A DNA stretch of 64,000 nucleotides from Rummeliibacillus suwonensis. GTDB lineage: Bacteria > Bacillota > Bacilli > Bacillales_A > Planococcaceae. Positions 27,701 through 36,735 of the stretch are shown piece by piece. Made by a program: the position numbers and the translations under genes. Under the pieces are notes generated by a model. It worked only from the letters and a program-made list of their open reading frames with translations, made no database searches and had not been told where the DNA came from. The stretch is from positions 587,345-651,344 of the forward strand of contig NZ_VCBL01000001.1 in the NCBI RefSeq assembly GCF_007896435.1, in the 5' to 3' direction. Positions within the stretch are counted from its first letter, which is position 1, and each line of letters begins with the position of its first letter.

Positions 27701-30700
27701 GAATTTATTAGAAGTAAACCGTAAAGGTTATTCATTAACTATGAGGAATGTAAATAGGGGTAAATAACAAAGGAAAAGATTACGATTTTGCGTTATTCAT
27801 TAACTATGAGGAATGTAAATAAATTAACTCGATTTCGAGTAATAAATTTTGTTTTTCTGTTATTCATTAACTATGAGGAATGTAAATATTTTTCGAATTG
27901 GACGAGTGGACTAAGCGGATCTGTTATTCATTAACTATGAGGAATGTAAATACTAAACTCCCAGTTAAATCATTATTTACTCATGGGGTTATTCATTAAC
28001 TATGAGGAATGTAAATGGATGGGATGAAAGTATAGGTGATGTTCCTGGATCATGTTATTCATTAACTATGAGGAATGTAAATTAGGTACCTGGACCAATT
28101 CTTAGATGAATTACTTCGTTATTCATTAACTATGAGGAATGTAAATAATAAAACAATAGCAACAACACCGACAGCCGCTAAGTTATTCATTAACTATGAG
28201 GAATGTAAATTATATAGACGGTATTACTAGAAGGACTTATCAACCTGGTTATTCATTAACTATGAGGAATGTAAATTCTGCTAGAACCAATACATCTTGT
28301 AATTGGATTGCAGTTATTCATTAACTATGAGGAATGTAAATTCAATTGCTTTTCTACTTGTAAAGACTGACACATACCGTTATTCATTAACTATGAGGAA
28401 TGTAAATTCTAATGCGATTCCATATTTAGGAGCAACTTTGTTTCCGTTATTCATTAACTATGAGGAATGTAAATGAGCCAGCAAGTATCAAGTTAATGGA
28501 AATGCCCCTTGGTTATTCATTAACTATGAGGAATGTAAATAATTCGAAGGTAAACAATTTCCAAAATTCAAATTAAAGTTATTCATTAACTATGAGGAAT
28601 GTAAATGATGGTGGCGAGATTTTCTTAATGGTGCTGGAAAATGTTATTCATTAACTATGAGGAATGTAAATTTATATTCGATTGTTAAAATAGAATTAAA
28701 GAGTGGAGTTATTCATTAACTATGAGGAATGTAAATCTTTCTAAGATTTATAGATATGATTTACAGCGTTCTGGTTATTCATTAACTATGAGGAATGTAA
28801 ATCGGGAAATGGATTGTAGTGCAGTCGGTTGCAAAAAATGTTATTCATTAACTATGAGGAATGTAAATTTAAATAAAATCGTAGAAAAAGATAAACCCAT
28901 ATCGTTATTCATTAACTATGAGGAATGTAAATCGTCATTGGCTATGAAAGTGTTTCAAACGAATTATCGTTATTCATTAACTATGAGGAATGTAAATTTA
29001 CTCAAATAGATAACGAGATTGCTAACAACGAGAGTTATTCATTAACTATGAGGAATGTAAATTTTAAAAATGAGGGAGAGCAGCAAGCGGACTTTATCGT
29101 TATTCATTAACTATGAGGAATGTAAATGAAAATCCGAAAGAAGGAGACCTGTGGTTTGTTTATAGTTATTCATTAACTATGAGGAATGTAAATAAAAGAA
29201 CTTAACAAAATGATTGAAGGGCTTAGTGATGTTATTCATTAACTATGAGGAATGTAAATTGATAACCGCTGTACCAAATTATCACAATATCATCGTTATT
29301 CATTAACTATGAGGAATGTAAATCCAGACCATCGCGACAATTCTTTTTTATTTCGGTCGTTATTCATTAACTATGAGGAATGTAAATACTCCTTTTATGT
29401 CAAAACAAGAGCGAGGAGTTTAAGGTTATTCATTAACTATGAGGAATGTAAATGAGCAAGCTCGGCGAGTGGCTACATGTTTAACTAGTTATTCATTAAC
29501 TATGAGGAATGTAAATGTTCGGCAAGCCAAAACGCTACGCTGGCGACGCGGGTTATTCATTAACTATGAGGAATGTAAATGAATTGACTGGTAGTTACAA
29601 GACTGGTTGGGCATTTAGTTATTCATTAACTATGAGGAATGTAAATTTTTAACATGGGAACCAAATCCAGCTGATTGCATAATTGTTATTCATTAACTAT
29701 GAGGAATGTAAATGGAAATGTTGCAACTAGTTTTGCTAAGGAGTCAACGTTATTCATTAACTATGAGGAATGTAAATACAGGATACTAGGCTAGCGTCAA
29801 AATGACGTTTAGCGTTATTCATTAACTATGAGGAATGTAAATAAGTCAGAGAAATTTGCGTTATGCCAAGAAATCAAACAGTTATTCATTAACTATGAGG
29901 AATGTAAATAAAATTAGAGCCATCCGAAAAATCAACACGAGCAACAGTTATTCATTAACTATGAGGAATGTAAATTCACATAAAGTATTAGATGATTTAT
30001 TTATGTGGGCAGGTTATTCATTAACTATGAGGAATGTAAATAAAAATGTCAAGACTCGTAAAGGGTTTAAGACTCTCAGTTATTCATTAACTATGAGGAA
30101 TGTAAATGAGCAACTTGGCATTAGAAGTGTCGGAGCAAAGATGCGTTATTCATTAACTATGAGGAATGTAAATATGATAAGAAGGGAGAAGGAAGTCATA
30201 TGAGCAACTTCGTTATTCATTAACTATGAGGAATGTAAATGCGTACTTTATTTCGCTACATTCTTCAAGCCAAACAAGTTATTCATTAACTATGAGGAAT
30301 GTAAATTTCGTGAATTGATTCTTTGGATTGCCACGGTAAGGTGTTATTCATTAACTATGAGGAATGTAAATTTATAAACGAAGTAACTGTCAATATTTCA
30401 GTAAAAGTTATTCATTAACTATGAGGAATGTAAATCACGCTTGTCTTTGTCAAACTTGACTGCTTTGTAAGCGTTATTCATTAACTATGAGGAATGTAAA
30501 TTTGAACGCATGGGATGACGACAAACTACGAGAAGCTTGTTATTCATTAACTATGAGGAATGTAAATCAAACATCCGAGGGCATTGTATTGAGCGGCGAG
30601 TAGTTATTCATTAACTATGAGGAATGTAAATTAGACTTCTGAACGTCTTAATCCAGCAGTGATCATTGTTATTCATTAACTATGAGGAATGTAAATTGCT

Positions 30701-31550
30701 TTAAAAAATGAATCATATCTTTAAACTTAAAAAAGTTATTCATTAACTATGAGGAATGTAAATCGTGGCTTTGACATCTTCAAACGCACCAGTGATAGCG
30801 TTATTCATTAACTATGAGGAATGTAAATAGTACAAAATTGAACGGTATAAAAGGCGCAAACATTGTTATTCATTAACTATGAGGAATGTAAATGATCTTG
30901 AATCGTTTATCGAATCTCGGTCAAACCTTGTTATTCATTAACTATGAGGAATGTAAATGAAAAATATAGAGATAAAAAGTAGGTGGAATATGTGGGTTAT
31001 TCATTAACTATGAGGAATGTAAATTGCATAACAGCTTTAGCAAACTCATCAGCGTTTAGGTTATTCATTAACTATGAGGAATGTAAATCTTGTTCAGTCT
31101 GCTCAAGATTTGACTGAACGCTTTCGTTATTCATTAACTATGAGGAATGTAAATTCTTTAACAATCATGACTTATTTACCACTCCAATCAGTTATTCATT
31201 AACTATGAGGAATGTAAATCAAAACAGGCTACAGCTATCAACGGAAGACGGTTCGGGTTATTCATTAACTATGAGGAATGTAAATATACTCATAAAATAT
31301 CTCGAATTGTTCTAAAGCATCTAAGTTATTCATTAACTATGAGGAATGTAAATCTAATGCCTGCAATTTTCCCTTTGTCCGTATACTGGTGTTATTCATT
31401 AACTATGAGGAATGTAAATATGGCTACTTACTATGCAGTACGTTTACCAATAACTGTTATTCATTGACTATGAGGAATGTAAATCGCAACCCATATACGA
31501 CCATTCGCTAATCCGTTGATTGTTATTCATTAACCATGAAAAATGTAATT
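24780..31550 (+). CRISPR. type I-B CRISPR array, 104 repeats and 103 spacers
   Basis: The 29-bp repeat begins GTTATTCATTAACTATGAGG and ends AATGTAAAT; spacers are about 34-40 bp. I counted 104 repeat starts by eye, so the total could be off by one or two. Nearly all repeats are identical. The last two are mutated: one change at 31456, four changes at 31522, the usual leader-distal decay. One spacer (starting ACGCTTTGACAACGGAGCAT) occurs three times, at about 26050, 26181 and 26246. Reading frames across the array that repeat YSLTMRNVN or FINYEECK are artefacts of the repeat. Confidence 0.98.
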
Positions 31551-31705
31551 TCGAGTAAATAAGTATTCGTCATCAATTTTAAAAACAAATCATGAATTAG
31601 AGACGATACCACGATGGATTTAGGAGAACTAAAGCAGAACTAAAGCAAAAAAGGAATCCTTGCATATGATGAGGTGAACAGTTGAATCGATGCAGGGAGG
31701 ATAGT

Positions 31706-32275
31706 ATGCATTGGATTACGATTATTTTAATCGGTATCGCAGCGAATTTAGATAATTTGGGGATTGGGCTTGCTTATGGCGTGAAAAAGACGAAGATTCC
31801 CTTTTCTTCTAATCTAACCATCGCAGTGGTGTCGATGATCGTTACTTATGTATCGGTAGTGATCGGCAGTATATTGATTGAGTATATAACACTTGAAAAG
31901 GCAAACTTTGTGGGGAGCCTTTTGTTATGCGTAATAGGAGCCTATACGATCGTGTTGCACATATTTTCCTGTACAAAGTCCATTAAAAATTTAGAGGGCA
32001 TTGATAAAGATCGCAATAATGTTATTTCGATTCGAGAGGCTGTTGTTTTAGGTCTTGTCTTATCTATGAATTGCTTAGGGGGAGGCATTGCCATAGGGGC
32101 AAATGGAATTTCAGCCATTTGGACAGTGCTTTCGATCGGTATTTTCTCCATTGTCACATTTAGTATTGGTGGCCGTTTTGGACTGTTGCTTTCCGAAACG
32201 TTTATTGGAAGATATTCGGCTGTTATTTCAGGGATAATCCTTATTTTTATAGGGATTTTAGAAATGCATATATAA
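31706..32275 (+). CDS. ytaF: YtaF family sporulation/MntP-like membrane protein
   Basis: A 189-residue protein with six membrane segments in two homologous halves of the MntP/YtaF type (IGIAANLDNLGIGLAYGVKK in the first half, LSMNCLGGGIAIGANGIS in the second). In the MntP superfamily such Asp/Asn/Gly motifs line a cation path. YtaF proteins are linked to sporulation. ATG 31706 lies five bases after GGGAGG; the longer frame from 31682 lacks a site. It is the first gene beyond the array and is followed 130 bp later by a terminator. Confidence 0.82.
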   Translation: MHWITIILIGIAANLDNLGIGLAYGVKKTKIPFSSNLTIAVVSMIVTYVSVVIGSILIEYITLEKANFVGSLLLCVIGAYTIVLHIFSCTKSIKNLEGIDKDRNNVISIREAVVLGLVLSMNCLGGGIAIGANGISAIWTVLSIGIFSIVTFSIGGRFGLLLSETFIGRYSAVISGIILIFIGILEMHI

Positions 32276-32410
32276 CAAAATCATTTTTAAATCGTATAAA
32301 TAGGTAGCTCTTTACATCAAAATCAGGAGCAACTATTGCATTTAGCTTGTCAAGGCATCACACGAAAAGAAGAAATCAATTGGCTACTAGCTTAAGATTC
32401 CGACTAGTTT

Positions 32411-32462
32411 AACTTCACACAATTTGGGAAAGAAACTCCATGTTGTGTGAAGTTTTCTTTTT
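32411..32462 (+). terminator. intrinsic terminator after ytaF
   Basis: AACTTCACACAA and TTGTGTGAAGTT form a perfect 12-bp stem, followed by a T-rich TTCTTTTT. Confidence 0.8.
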
Positions 32463-32533
32463 AGACAGAGTGGAGAATATTATGGACAAATTTCAAATTT
32501 TGGATTTCTCGGCACTTTTCAAGTTGACAAAAT

Positions 32534-32558
32534 GTTTAGCTTATAGTGAAATGGGAAT
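32534..32558 (+). promoter_or_regulatory. candidate sigma-B promoter of dps
   Basis: GTTTAG (32534-32539), 13 bp, GGGAAT (32553-32558) resembles the general-stress consensus GTTTAA-N12-15-GGGTAT. dps is sigma-B controlled in B. subtilis. The same spacing and -10 occur before the GlsB-like gene. Confidence 0.5.
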
Positions 32559-32607
32559 AGTAAGAAAGAGTAAAATAAACTAGAACATAGTAGGAGTGTG
32601 GTTCTTT

Positions 32608-33042
32608 ATGTCAAATTTACAAAAAGAATTAAATCAACTTGTTGCATCATGGTCTGTATTATACACAAAGCTTCATAATTTTCATTGGTATGTAAAAGGA
32701 CCTTCCTTTTTCACATTGCATATAAAATTTGAAGAACTTTATAATGAGGCAGCCTTAAATTTAGATAATATCGCTGAACGTTTATTAGCTTTAGGTGGAC
32801 AACCCGTTGCAACGTTGAAGGAACATTTAGAAATATCAGAGATCAAAGAAGCTGAAGGTCATGAAACAGCTGAGCAAATGGTTGAAACTTTGATCCAAGA
32901 TTTTGATATCGTTAAGAAAAATTTAAGAAGTGGTATGATTGAAGCTGCTAATGAAAATGATGATATGACACAAGATTTATTAAATGCGATCAATCAAAGT
33001 TTGGAAAAACACGTATGGATGCTTAAAGCGTTTATCTCATAA
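32608..33042 (+). CDS. dps: Dps family DNA-protecting ferritin-like protein
   Basis: A 144-residue mini-ferritin that stores iron, detoxifies peroxide and may bind DNA as a dodecamer. The ferroxidase motif KLHNFHWYVKGPSFFTLHIK, with HxxHW and downstream D/E (EELYNEAALNLDNIAERLL), is intact. ATG 32608 is the conserved Dps start; an in-frame GTG at 32596 overlaps the AGGAG site. The gene is monocistronic with a stress-type promoter and a terminator shared with the convergent zinc-binding protein gene. Confidence 0.93.
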   Translation: MSNLQKELNQLVASWSVLYTKLHNFHWYVKGPSFFTLHIKFEELYNEAALNLDNIAERLLALGGQPVATLKEHLEISEIKEAEGHETAEQMVETLIQDFDIVKKNLRSGMIEAANENDDMTQDLLNAINQSLEKHVWMLKAFIS

Positions 33043-33247
33043 GCAAGCGAAAAGTATTAATTAAGTAATTCCTATTATTTTTGAACAACATAGAAAGTGT
33101 CGAAATCTGGAGGTCACTGAAAAAATCGGCTTATCCTGATAAGAATCAGTTTTTTGGCTCTGAAAAGATGGGTTTTTATTATAAACAGAATAATGTTATT
33201 GTCTTATTGGCCTTTAAAATACTCTTTCTCCGGTACTTTATATCAAT

Positions 33248-33297
33248 AAAAGCAGTTGGATAAGAAAGATCTCTTTCTTTCATCCAACTGCTTTTTT
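33248..33297. terminator. bidirectional terminator between dps and the zinc-binding lipoprotein gene
   Basis: AAAGCAGTTGGAT / ATCCAACTGCTTT with an inner AAGAAAG / CTTTCTT stem; A-run on one side and T-run on the other, so it serves both convergent genes. Confidence 0.85.
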
Positions 33298-33303
33298 GAT
33301 GGC

Positions 33304-34275
33304 TTATTTTGTTAGGGCTTTTTCAAGTATTTGAATATTCTTATGCATCAATGTAAAGTAATCATCATTGTTTTGGATATTGTCATTTGTTAGCACACTT
33401 AAGTTGTTTAAAGTAAGGGCCTCGGCGCCAATATCTTTTTCAACTACTTTGGCAAGATTTGATGATACATTTTGCTCAAAAAGGATGTAATGGATATGAT
33501 CCTTCTTTGCCTGTGCGACGATTTTTGTAAGTTCTTTTTGGGATGGCTCATCTTGCGAGTTTAGACCGGCTACTGAGATTTGCCTTAGTCCGTATGTTCC
33601 TGCAATATAGCCAAATGCTGCGTGAGAAACGAAGAATGTTTTCTGCTCCGTCTTATCTGCCATTGTTTTAAAATCACTATCCAAGTCTTTCAAATCTTTA
33701 ATCAGTGATTGGTAGTTTTTTTCGAATTCTTTTTTGTTATCAGGTTGTGTTTTTACAAGTGTATCTTTTATAGAAAGAGCTAGATCTTGGCTAATGATGG
33801 GTGATAGCCATACATGTGGATCGAATTGAGAATCATGATGATGTTCCTCTTCTGCTCCATGTTCTTCATCTTCATCATGGTCATGCCCTGTACTGACAGA
33901 AAGCTTATCTTTCGATACATTAGCTGCGGTTTCAACGAATTTGACGTTTTCGCTTTGTAATGATTTTTTTGCATTTTCAACGAAGCCTTCAAGACCAAGG
34001 CCAATATAGAAGAAGTAATCTGCATCAGCTACTTTCATCATATCTTGTTGAGTAGGTTCAAAAGTATGTTCATTTGATCCTGGTGGATAAATTGAAGACA
34101 CTTCTACATGTTTGCCACCAATACGTTGTGCAAAATACTCAAGTGGATAGACAGTTGTATAAATTTTTAGTTTGTCATTTTTGCTTTTGGTTGTTCCAGT
34201 TTCTTTGCTTGCACCACAAGCTGTAGTAAAAACAGCTAGGAGGGTGATTAGAAAAATGGAAAAGATTTTTTTCAT
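33304..34275 (-). CDS. zinc/manganese ABC transporter substrate-binding lipoprotein (ZnuA/AdcA type)
   Basis: A 323-residue exported lipoprotein. The N-terminus MKKIFSIFLITLLAVFTTAC is a lipoprotein signal with lipobox TTAC. Cluster A-I features: IYTTVYPLEYFAQRIGGKHV, GSNEHTFEPTQQDM, a His/Asp/Glu-rich loop (GHDHDEDEEHGAEEEHHHDS, residues near 125), then FDPHVWLSP and a second His in SHAAFGY. The His-rich loop favours zinc. It captures zinc outside the cell for an ABC importer, but no permease or ATPase gene is adjacent. The start is placed at residue 41 of the longer frame because GAGGTG precedes that ATG and a signal peptide follows. A perfect 21-bp palindrome lies just upstream. Confidence 0.9.
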   Translation of the reverse strand: MKKIFSIFLITLLAVFTTACGASKETGTTKSKNDKLKIYTTVYPLEYFAQRIGGKHVEVSSIYPPGSNEHTFEPTQQDMMKVADADYFFYIGLGLEGFVENAKKSLQSENVKFVETAANVSKDKLSVSTGHDHDEDEEHGAEEEHHHDSQFDPHVWLSPIISQDLALSIKDTLVKTQPDNKKEFEKNYQSLIKDLKDLDSDFKTMADKTEQKTFFVSHAAFGYIAGTYGLRQISVAGLNSQDEPSQKELTKIVAQAKKDHIHYILFEQNVSSNLAKVVEKDIGAEALTLNNLSVLTNDNIQNNDDYFTLMHKNIQILEKALTK

Positions 34276-34288
34276 TTTTTCACCTCGT

Positions 34289-34331
34289 AAATAGTAACTA
34301 TTACTATTTATTTTTAGACAATAGTTACTAT
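34289..34331 (-). promoter_or_regulatory. candidate zinc-uptake operator (Zur-box-like)
   Basis: AAATAGTAA-CTA-TTACTATTT (34289-34309) is a perfect palindrome 14 bases upstream of the zinc-binding protein start. A second dyad ATAGT-T-ACTAT lies at 34321-34331. Layout and A/T-rich arms resemble Zur boxes (9-1-9 with TAAT cores), but the sequence differs, so the regulator is an inference. Confidence 0.55.
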
Positions 34332-34373
34332 ACAAGATTTCTATGAAAAAAACAATAGAAAAACCTTCGAAAA

Positions 34374-34607
34374 TTATTTCTTTTTCGAAGGCCATTCTTC
34401 AGGAACAGGATCATATCCACCTTTGCAAAAGGGTTGGCAACGCAGGATCCTTTTAATGGTTAGGTATCCGCCTTTTAAAACACCATGCTTTTCAATCGCT
34501 TCAATCCCATAGTTGGAACATGTAGGATAGAACCGGCAACTTGGGGGTTTTAAGGGTGAGATCACTTTTTGATAGAAACGAATAGGGAATATGAATAGCT
34601 TTTTCAT
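34374..34607 (-). CDS. yidD: YidD membrane protein insertion efficiency factor
   Basis: A 77-residue protein with the YidD fold: [20 protein letters not shown] amphipathic start, [20 protein letters not shown] and [20 protein letters not shown] with the conserved Cys and Pro residues. It assists YidC/Sec-dependent insertion of membrane proteins. Here the gene follows a small single-pass membrane protein with one base between stop and start, so they are coupled. Confidence 0.93.
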   Translation of the reverse strand: MKKLFIFPIRFYQKVISPLKPPSCRFYPTCSNYGIEAIEKHGVLKGGYLTIKRILRCQPFCKGGYDPVPEEWPSKKK

Positions 34608-34608
34608 T

Positions 34609-34779
34609 TCATTTCTTCTCTTCCTTTTTAGAATCATCATTAAAATTCTCAGTTGGTTTTGGGTCGATTGTTTTATGTGAATTTTTCTGATTGTTTTTAG
34701 CTACAAAGTATATTAATACAATCGCTAATACGATGGTCAGTATGACAACCGGCATAATTGCAATCCATGCGACGGACAT
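34609..34779 (-). CDS. 56-residue single-pass membrane protein coupled to yidD
   Basis: A small minus-strand frame. It starts [20 protein letters not shown], continuing VLIYFVAK as one membrane helix (residues 4-27), then a hydrophilic charged tail of about 29 residues ending KKEEKK. GGAGTG precedes the ATG. Its TGA stop is one base from the yidD ATG. No family recognised. The genetic coupling suggests a role at the membrane with YidD/YidC, which is an inference. Confidence 0.65.
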   Translation of the reverse strand: MSVAWIAIMPVVILTIVLAIVLIYFVAKNNQKNSHKTIDPKPTENFNDDSKKEEKK

Positions 34780-35007
34780 TTTATTCACTCCATTATTGAA
34801 TTATCTTTATTGTACTAAAATTTTATTGATAGTTATAGTATAGTGCTTCACGAAGAATAAGAACTGTGAACGTTTCATGACAGCTCTTTAGCTGGTCGCT
34901 TCGAAATGATCCTGAAAGATGGATTTTAAAGTGGATATGTTGATGAGGTGAAAATTAAGATGAATGTTTGGCATAACCAAAAAATCCTGTATTTTTAGCA
35001 ATATCTA
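34780..35007. other. A/T-rich intergenic stretch, no gene seen
   Basis: Between the divergently oriented yidD unit and the VanX-like gene (34780-35243). Apart from the palindrome at 35008-35060 I see only promoter-like A/T-rich DNA. Confidence 0.5.
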
Positions 35008-35060
35008 AATCAATTTCATAAATTACTTTCTTCTTAATTCTGCATTATGAAATTGATTCA
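35008..35060 (+). repeat. short form of the 8876-9265 palindrome
   Basis: AATCAATTTCATAA (35008-35021) and TTATGAAATTGATT (35045-35058) are inverted arms, with TTACTTTCTTCTTAATTCTGCA-type sequence between. The left 30 bp match 8878-8907 at 27 positions and the right 23 bp match 9243-9265 at 22 positions. It is the same element without its 335-bp interior. Confidence 0.75.
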
Positions 35061-35243
35061 TATATGGATTAGGGAGAAAAATTGTTCAAGTCTTGTAGAA
35101 AAGTAATCTCTGACAGAAATTAGTTGAGGATACCTACTTTATTGGATAAAATTAGATGAAGAACATATGTGATTGTTCATACATATTTTAATTTGAAAAC
35201 TGGAACAGTGAAATGAGTTTGATGGAAAAAGAAGGCGTATTTG

Positions 35244-36095
35244 ATGAAAATAACAAAATCACTAATCGCTAGTTGTCTAAGTTTTACATTATTATTGGGA
35301 GGGGTTGATCAGGTAATGGTTCCATCGACAACTGCAAAAGCAGCAACCATACAAAAGGTCGAAAAAACGTTGAAGGCAACGGCACAATTGAATATTCGTA
35401 AAGGTGCTGGGGTAAAATATTCAAAAATCGGTCAAATCGATCCAGGTGTTTTTGTAAAATCAACGCAATTTTATAAAGGGTGGTACAAGATAAGTTATAA
35501 CGGTCAAATAGGTTGGGCTTCTGGAAAATATTTAAAAAAAGCACCTGCTCATTATAAAGAAGCTGGATTGGTAGAGTTGACTGAAAAGGACGGCTTTGTG
35601 ATCGACTTACAGTATGCTACAAAGAAAAATTTTATGGGCTATCGATTATATCCTAAAAAAGCAAAAGCATTATTAACCAAATCAACAGCCAAAAAATTGA
35701 AAAAGGCAAATAAATTGGCCAACAAAAAAGGCTATAAAATAAAAATTTGGGATGCTTATCGTCCACTTAGTGTGCAATGGGAGATGTGGTACAAAATTCA
35801 AAACCATATGTATGTAGCATATCCATTATTGGATTCAAAACACAGTAAAGGAGTAAGTGTAGATGTAACGCTTGTTGACCAAAAGGGCAAAGAGCTCACA
35901 ATGCCAACAAAGTTTGATTCCTTTTCTAAAAAAGCAGGTCGCAGCTACAAAAAGAATTCCAAGAAAGCACAAAAAAATATGGAACTTTTAACAAAAATCA
36001 TGAAAGAGGCTCATTTTACAACCATTGATTCTGAATGGTGGCATTACAATGATAAAAATGATGATTATCCGACGCTTGATGTGCCATTGAAATAA
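35244..36095 (+). CDS. secreted SH3b-VanX-like D-alanyl-D-alanine dipeptidase
   Basis: A 283-residue exported zinc peptidase of family M15. Signal peptide 1-36 (MKITKSLIASCLSFTLLLGG, cleavage near TAKAA). SH3b domain about 40-95 (LNIRKGAGVKYSKIGQI, GWASGKYLKK). M15D catalytic domain from about 110: DAYRP near 170, SKHSKGVSVDVTL near 198 (zinc His and Asp), EWWHY near 263 (catalytic Glu and zinc His). The SH3b domain probably binds peptidoglycan and the peptidase cleaves D-Ala-containing dipeptides or stems. Lys-rich, as expected for a wall protein. A link to vancomycin resistance is not implied, since no vanH/A genes are present. Confidence 0.87.
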   Translation: MKITKSLIASCLSFTLLLGGVDQVMVPSTTAKAATIQKVEKTLKATAQLNIRKGAGVKYSKIGQIDPGVFVKSTQFYKGWYKISYNGQIGWASGKYLKKAPAHYKEAGLVELTEKDGFVIDLQYATKKNFMGYRLYPKKAKALLTKSTAKKLKKANKLANKKGYKIKIWDAYRPLSVQWEMWYKIQNHMYVAYPLLDSKHSKGVSVDVTLVDQKGKELTMPTKFDSFSKKAGRSYKKNSKKAQKNMELLTKIMKEAHFTTIDSEWWHYNDKNDDYPTLDVPLK

Positions 36096-36136
36096 GATGA
36101 TGAATACCTTTCTTTCTAAAATAATCGAATTGCTTA

Positions 36137-36161
36137 GTTTAAATTTATAAAAACGGGGAAT
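36137..36161 (+). promoter_or_regulatory. candidate sigma-B promoter of the GlsB-like gene
   Basis: GTTTAA (36137-36142, consensus), 13 bp, GGGAAT (36156-36161, 5 of 6 to GGGTAT). GlsB/YeaQ proteins are stress-associated, which supports the call. Confidence 0.55.
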
Positions 36162-36197
36162 ACATAAGCAGAGCCGAAAGAAAGGAAGTTGATTTTT

Positions 36198-36449
36198 ATG
36201 TTCAGTTTCATTTGGTTTTTAATAATCGGAGGTATTTTAGGATGGTTAGCCGGACTTATATTAGGTAAGGATATTCCGGGTGGTATAATAGGTAATATTA
36301 TCGCAGGTATTATTGGTGCTTGGATTGGTAGTTTATTATTAGGCTCATGGGGACCAAAAGTCAGCGATTTTTATATAATACCAGCTCTAATAGGTGCGAT
36401 TATATTGATTTTCATCATGAGCTTTATCCTAAAAGCAATGAAGAAATAA
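36198..36449 (+). CDS. GlsB/YeaQ/YmgE family stress membrane protein
   Basis: An 83-residue three-helix membrane protein with the family's glycine-zipper pattern: WFLIIGGILGWLAGLILG, PGGIIGNIIAGIIGAWIGSLL, then PALIGAIILIFIMSFIL. Also called transglycosylase-associated proteins; their function is unknown. ATG 36198 follows AAAGGAAG by about nine bases; TTG 36189 would start too close to it. Preceded by a good sigma-B-like promoter. Confidence 0.88.
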   Translation: MFSFIWFLIIGGILGWLAGLILGKDIPGGIIGNIIAGIIGAWIGSLLLGSWGPKVSDFYIIPALIGAIILIFIMSFILKAMKK

Positions 36450-36455
36450 GGCAAG

Positions 36456-36484
36456 CGCGAATTCCTGAATAGTAGGGATTCGCG
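36456..36484 (+). terminator. hairpin after GlsB-like gene
   Basis: CGCGAAT and ATTCGCG arms with a partly paired loop and only a short T-run (GTTTACAATTTT). A weak terminator. Confidence 0.5.
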
Positions 36485-36536
36485 TTTACAATTTTAAGCT
36501 TTGTTATTTTTGTGCAAAAAATGTTTTCTATAGATT

Positions 36537-36692
36537 TATCCCGCTTTAACGGGCAGTAAGACCCCCCATCTCAATATTTAGAGAGAAACGAAAAGATAGA
36601 TGGGGGATCAACTGCCCGTAAAAGTCCGATTGGTTCAACTAACCATCAGTGGGGGATGAAGAAAACCCCAACTGATGGAGTTTCACTTTATA
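36537..36692 (+). repeat. dispersed modular palindromic repeat, copy 4 (short form)
   Basis: Same short form as copy 1: the GGTTCAACTAACC hairpin directly joins the terminal CAGTGGGGGATGAAGAAAAC module. It lies between convergent genes. Confidence 0.8.
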
Positions 36693-36735
36693 TCCAAAAA
36701 TACGGTGGATTTTGCCATGCGTCATAAAAATTTTT

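Noticed and set aside
25433-30203. Several open frames of 63-115 codons inside the CRISPR array with recurring YSLTMRNVN or FINYEECK
   Set aside because: They are the array repeat read in frame; spacers add random residues and no ribosome binding sites are conserved.
32320-32395. Short frame reading NQEQLLHLACQGITRKEEINWL before a stop
   Set aside because: Looks like the tail of a protein but has no start or ribosome binding site and I cannot place it; perhaps gene debris.
33081-33263. 60-codon frame after dps
   Set aside because: No ribosome binding site, ends in the shared terminator, composition unlike the neighbouring genes.
35244-36095. Vancomycin-resistance vanX
   Set aside because: The family is right but there are no vanH/vanA/vanR/vanS neighbours, and the secreted SH3b-bearing form is a wall-recycling or lytic enzyme rather than the cytosolic resistance enzyme.
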